Shown: positions 61,517-64,000 of the stretch, piece after piece
Layout: each line of letters begins with the position of its first letter
Position numbering within the stretch: position 1 is the stretch's first letter
Assembly: GCA_963668655.2 (NCBI GenBank)
Contig: CAXXPQ010000004.1
Coordinates: 1,054,001-1,118,000 of the forward strand
DNA length: 64,000 nt
Origin: G963668655 sp963668655
Lineage (GTDB): Bacteria > Myxococcota_A > SURF-8
Direction of reading: 5' to 3'
The notes under the pieces: generated by a model
Database searches by the model: none
What the model was told of the DNA's origin: nothing
Seen by the model: only the letters and a program-made list of their open reading frames with translations
Program-made: the position numbers and the translations under genes

Positions 61517-62706
61517 AGCGCCTTGGCGGCCAGGCTGGCCACCGTGGTCACCGTTTGGCCGGTCTTGTATTCCTTGGCCAGTTCCGTGAGCTGGCGATGG
61601 CAGGACAGACAGCTCGTGGCCACGATTTTCGTCCCGGCCTCCAGCATCTGTTCGGCCTTGGCGCGCCCGGCCAGCATGCGCTTGTCCTTGCTGCCGCTGT
61701 CCTGCAACAATCCTCCCCCGCCGCCGCAGCAGAGCGAGTGCATGCGGTTGGCGTTCAGTTCCACCACTTCTTTGCAGGCGGAAGCCAGAAGCTTGCGCGG
61801 CGGATCGAAGAGTCCCGCCACGCGGCCCACCTTGCAGGGATCGTGATAGGCCACGGGCTCGTCCGTCTTCGTCGGGTCCATGCAAAACAGTCCGTTCTCC
61901 ACGCCCTCCAGGGTCAGTTCGATGATGCTCTTGATCTTGAACTTCGGCTTGCGGCCCAGCCAGGGTTCGATGAATTTCTTCATGACGATCAACCCGTGGC
62001 CGCATTCGGAGAGCACCACGGTGTCCACGCCCAGAGCCTCGATGGGCGCCACCGTACGTTCCAGAATGCGGCGGCCCAGGGTGTCGTTGCCCAGAAAATA
62101 GGCCCAGTTGGTCACGTCCGAGATATCGCTGGAAAGCGTATAGGTTTCCCCCGTGGCGCGCAGAATGCGCAGCATGGCCATCAGGTGCATGGGAATCAGA
62201 TCGATTTCCCGGGGGTTGGGCACGTACAGGTATTTGGCGTTCTTCACGTCCACGGGGATCACGGCGGATTCGTCGCCGCTTTCCATCTGGAGTTCCTCGT
62301 TCAGCCAGTCCAGGGTGTCCAGGTAGTCCTCCTTGGTCACGCCGTTGACGTTGCCGTGCTCCAGCCGCAGCGGCAGCCCCCGGTGATAGTCCTCCGGGAC
62401 GGAAGCCATGGCCCCGGGCAGGGAACGCGCCATGCGGACCATGTTGCCGATATCGATGCCCATGGGACAGGCCACCGCGCAGCGGCCGCAGGCCATGCAG
62501 GTCCACAGCATGGGGCTTTTCGCCAGTTCTTCCTCCATACCCAGGGCGGCCAGCCGGACGAGCTGGCGCGGATTGGGCGCGCCCGTTTCGTTGCGCCAGG
62601 AGCAGACGGAAACGCACTTGTTGCAGGCCTGGCAGGCGTCCACGGAGAAATCCGCCACAAAGTTTTGTAGGGATCCAACGTCCGATTGAATGAGGGAGGC
62701 TTCCAT
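61504..62706 (-). CDS. (Fe-S)-binding protein, HdrD/GlpC-like
   Basis: 400 residues; AAGGAG precedes the ATG. Two 4Fe-4S motifs open the protein (CQACNKCVSVC and CMACGRCAVACP). Two CCG-type cysteine-rich domains follow: HDPCKVGRVAG and LCCGGGGGLLQ, with ATSCLSCHRQL at the end, which bind a further non-cubane cluster in heterodisulfide reductase. Such proteins pass electrons between a membrane or flavoprotein partner and a quinone or disulfide. The partner subunit is not next to it. No transmembrane helix seen. Confidence 0.9.
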   Translation of the reverse strand: MEASLIQSDVGSLQNFVADFSVDACQACNKCVSVCSWRNETGAPNPRQLVRLAALGMEEELAKSPMLWTCMACGRCAVACPMGIDIGNMVRMARSLPGAMASVPEDYHRGLPLRLEHGNVNGVTKEDYLDTLDWLNEELQMESGDESAVIPVDVKNAKYLYVPNPREIDLIPMHLMAMLRILRATGETYTLSSDISDVTNWAYFLGNDTLGRRILERTVAPIEALGVDTVVLSECGHGLIVMKKFIEPWLGRKPKFKIKSIIELTLEGVENGLFCMDPTKTDEPVAYHDPCKVGRVAGLFDPPRKLLASACKEVVELNANRMHSLCCGGGGGLLQDSGSKDKRMLAGRAKAEQMLEAGTKIVATSCLSCHRQLTELAKEYKTGQTVTTVASLAAKALVEA

Positions 62707-62913
62707 GAATCCGACTCCTTCAAGAAAAGTCCGCGCATGACCGCACGGTAAATCGATAGGAATACTAACCGTGAACTCACTATAGGTGAGACGCCTTCCG
62801 AAATCAATGTTTTTGGCCGCACCGAGATCCTTCGGAACAGGTGAAATACGGTGTCCTTTCCCATTTCTTCGGGTTTCGGCGTCGGTTCTTGTGGCGAGAA
62901 TCCATCGGATTTT

Positions 62914-62922
62914 GCTATACTT
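62914..62922 (+). promoter_or_regulatory. Extended -10 promoter of the crotonase gene
   Basis: TGC-TATACT is an extended -10 (TGnTATAAT-type). No good -35 precedes it. It lies 75 bp upstream of the start codon. Confidence 0.55.
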
Positions 62923-62996
62923 CCTTCCCGCCGGCGAGGAAAGGCTCCCGCCGGATCGATTTTCATTTTCACGACAGAAACGCCCGGAGGTTCCCC

Positions 62997-63716
62997 ATGC
63001 CCGTGATGTACCTGGAAGATCGAAAACCCGTGGCCCGTATCGTGATGGACAACGGAGAAAACCGCCACAACCCGGCTTTCGTAAAGGAAATTCTGGCCCT
63101 GCTGGATGAAATCGAGGCCGATCCGAACTACCGATCCGTCATCATCGCCTCCAGCGACCCGAAAAAATGGTCGCTGGGCATCGATCTGAACTGGTTTCTG
63201 GCGGCCGCCGGACATCCGGACACTCATTCCGAGGTCAGAGCATTCCTGCACGGCCTGAACGACATGTTCAAGCGCCTGGCGACGTTTCCCATGCCGGTCA
63301 TCGCCGCCATCGGCGGCCACGCCTTCGGAGACGGAGCGATTATGGCCTGCGCCTGCGATTTCCGGCTGATGCGAGCGGACAAAGGCTATTTCTGCTTTCC
63401 GGAAGTGGATCTGAGCATTCCCTTTTTGCCCGGCATGTGGGCCATCGTTCAAAAGGCGATTCCCTATCCGCTTTTGGAGGAAATGGCTCTTTCCGGACGC
63501 CGCCTGGGCGCGGAGGAACTGGCCGTGCGTCACGCCATTACAAAAGCCTGCCAGAACACCGAGGCCCTGGACAAGGAAAGCCTGGAATTCGCCGCGGGTT
63601 TCGCCAAAAGCCGAGGGATTTTCGCGGAGATGAAGCGGCGCATGAACCGCCCCATCCTGGATGCCATCGCGGACGAGGATCCCAAATACATCGACTCGCT
63701 GAAACTGACGGTCTGA
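62997..63716 (+). CDS. Enoyl-CoA hydratase/isomerase family protein (crotonase)
   Basis: 239 residues from the ATG at 62997 (GGAGG upstream). Crotonase fold motifs: the oxyanion-hole loop SLGIDLNWF, IGGHAFGDGAIMACACDFRLM, and FCFPEVDLSIPFLPGM. The acidic residue pattern in the last loop (PEVDLSI) fits an isomerase-type member rather than a canonical two-Glu hydratase. It acts on acyl-CoA in fatty-acid-type metabolism; the exact reaction is unknown. It converges with the sigma factor gene. Confidence 0.88.
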   Translation: MPVMYLEDRKPVARIVMDNGENRHNPAFVKEILALLDEIEADPNYRSVIIASSDPKKWSLGIDLNWFLAAAGHPDTHSEVRAFLHGLNDMFKRLATFPMPVIAAIGGHAFGDGAIMACACDFRLMRADKGYFCFPEVDLSIPFLPGMWAIVQKAIPYPLLEEMALSGRRLGAEELAVRHAITKACQNTEALDKESLEFAAGFAKSRGIFAEMKRRMNRPILDAIADEDPKYIDSLKLTV

Positions 63717-63729
63717 AGCGGGGCTGCGC

Positions 63730-64000
63730 TCAGGCGGCGCGTTCGTAAAATTCCGCCGTGCTTTCCGAACCCGTGGAACGCCGCAGATACTTCTTCATCA
63801 GCTTTTTGGCGCGATGAATGCGACTCATGATGGTTCCCACCGGCGCGCCCAGGCGCTCGCTGATCTCCTGATAAGATTTTCGTTCCAGCACCGCCATTTC
63901 CAGCGGGGTCCGGTATTTTTCGTCCAGGCGTTCCAGTTCGCGCAGCAGATCGTCCGAGAATCCCTCACAATCTCCCGCGAAGTCCGGGCTTTGGGGATCC
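63730..64000 (-). CDS. ECF-type RNA polymerase sigma factor (C-terminal fragment)
   Basis: The window cuts the gene; the last ~89 codons are on the minus strand and end at a TGA near 63730. Region 4 is clear: LDEKYRTPLEMAVLERKSYQ, then EISERLGAPVGTIMSRIHRA and KKLMKKYLRR, a helix-turn-helix that reads the -35 element. The tail is short. The missing N-terminal part should carry region 2. The gene ends 13 bp from the crotonase stop. Confidence 0.9.
   Translation of the reverse strand, partial: DPQSPDFAGDCEGFSDDLLRELERLDEKYRTPLEMAVLERKSYQEISERLGAPVGTIMSRIHRAKKLMKKYLRRSTGSESTAEFYERAA

Noticed and set aside
62776..62790. CTCAC-TATAG-GTGAG palindrome in the Fe-S/crotonase divergent gap
   Set aside because: Arms of five bases are too short to separate from chance, and the promoter placement is unclear.

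Overview
The window reads as a chromosomal fragment of a GC-rich, Gram-negative, deltaproteobacteria-type organism, probably Myxococcota or a related uncultured lineage. The support is indirect. There is a Tol-Pal pair, a TonB-dependent receptor, about a dozen lipoproteins, a Myxo-CTERM-like tail, a TIGR02147-family regulator, a tandem PilZ protein, short DC-x-C-x4-C repeats and 'DGDGD' low-complexity linkers. I found no rRNA, tRNA, CRISPR array, prophage or intact transposase. Both edges cut genes: a secreted protein at the left, an ECF-type sigma factor at the right.

Layout. 1-7.7 kb: the end of a surface protein, then a TIGR02147-type regulator with two tandem von Willebrand A lipoproteins whose first ~310 residues are nearly identical. 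8-20 kb: YitT membrane protein, a 163-bp MITE-like element, a 55-residue candidate lipoprotein, dnaK, DUF362 protein, PilZ protein, PIN-PhoH ATPase, DUF2333 protein, TPR lipoprotein and a two-subunit CoA-transferase. 20-26.4 kb: a leftward operon with two lipoproteins, a TonB receptor, an ECF substrate component, a SAM methyltransferase, an ECF T component and an ECF ATPase, plus a separate small lipoprotein. 26.6-33 kb: pyrR-pyrB-pyrC behind a leader attenuator, and the three-gene proton-translocating transhydrogenase pntAA-pntAB-pntB. 33.1-34.2 kb: TrmO fused to a very long histidine-rich tail. 34.4-48.7 kb: a CsgG/FlgO-like protein and a 4,397-residue lipoprotein. 48.8-56 kb: a thioredoxin-fold/HEAT fusion, a propeller lipoprotein, hflC-hflK and a three-lipoprotein operon. 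56.3-64 kb: gamma-carbonic-anhydrase-like protein, a DnaA-box cluster in a 760-bp gap, pal and cpoB, an S1-domain protein, a Rieske-like protein lacking one histidine, an HdrD/GlpC-like Fe-S protein, a crotonase and the sigma fragment.

The most unusual non-coding signal is a ~345-bp structured repeat present twice (11595-11937 and 29614-29961), with a collapsed relative at 1246-1292. It has common ends, three hairpins in the same order whose sequences differ but still pair, and a strongly conserved ~120-nt end built on a 25-bp-arm hairpin. Two other inverted-repeat elements (8859-9021, 53228-53372) have different sequences. The most unusual proteins are the His-tailed TrmO, the giant lipoprotein, the altered Rieske protein and the TonB/ECF/methyltransferase uptake operon.
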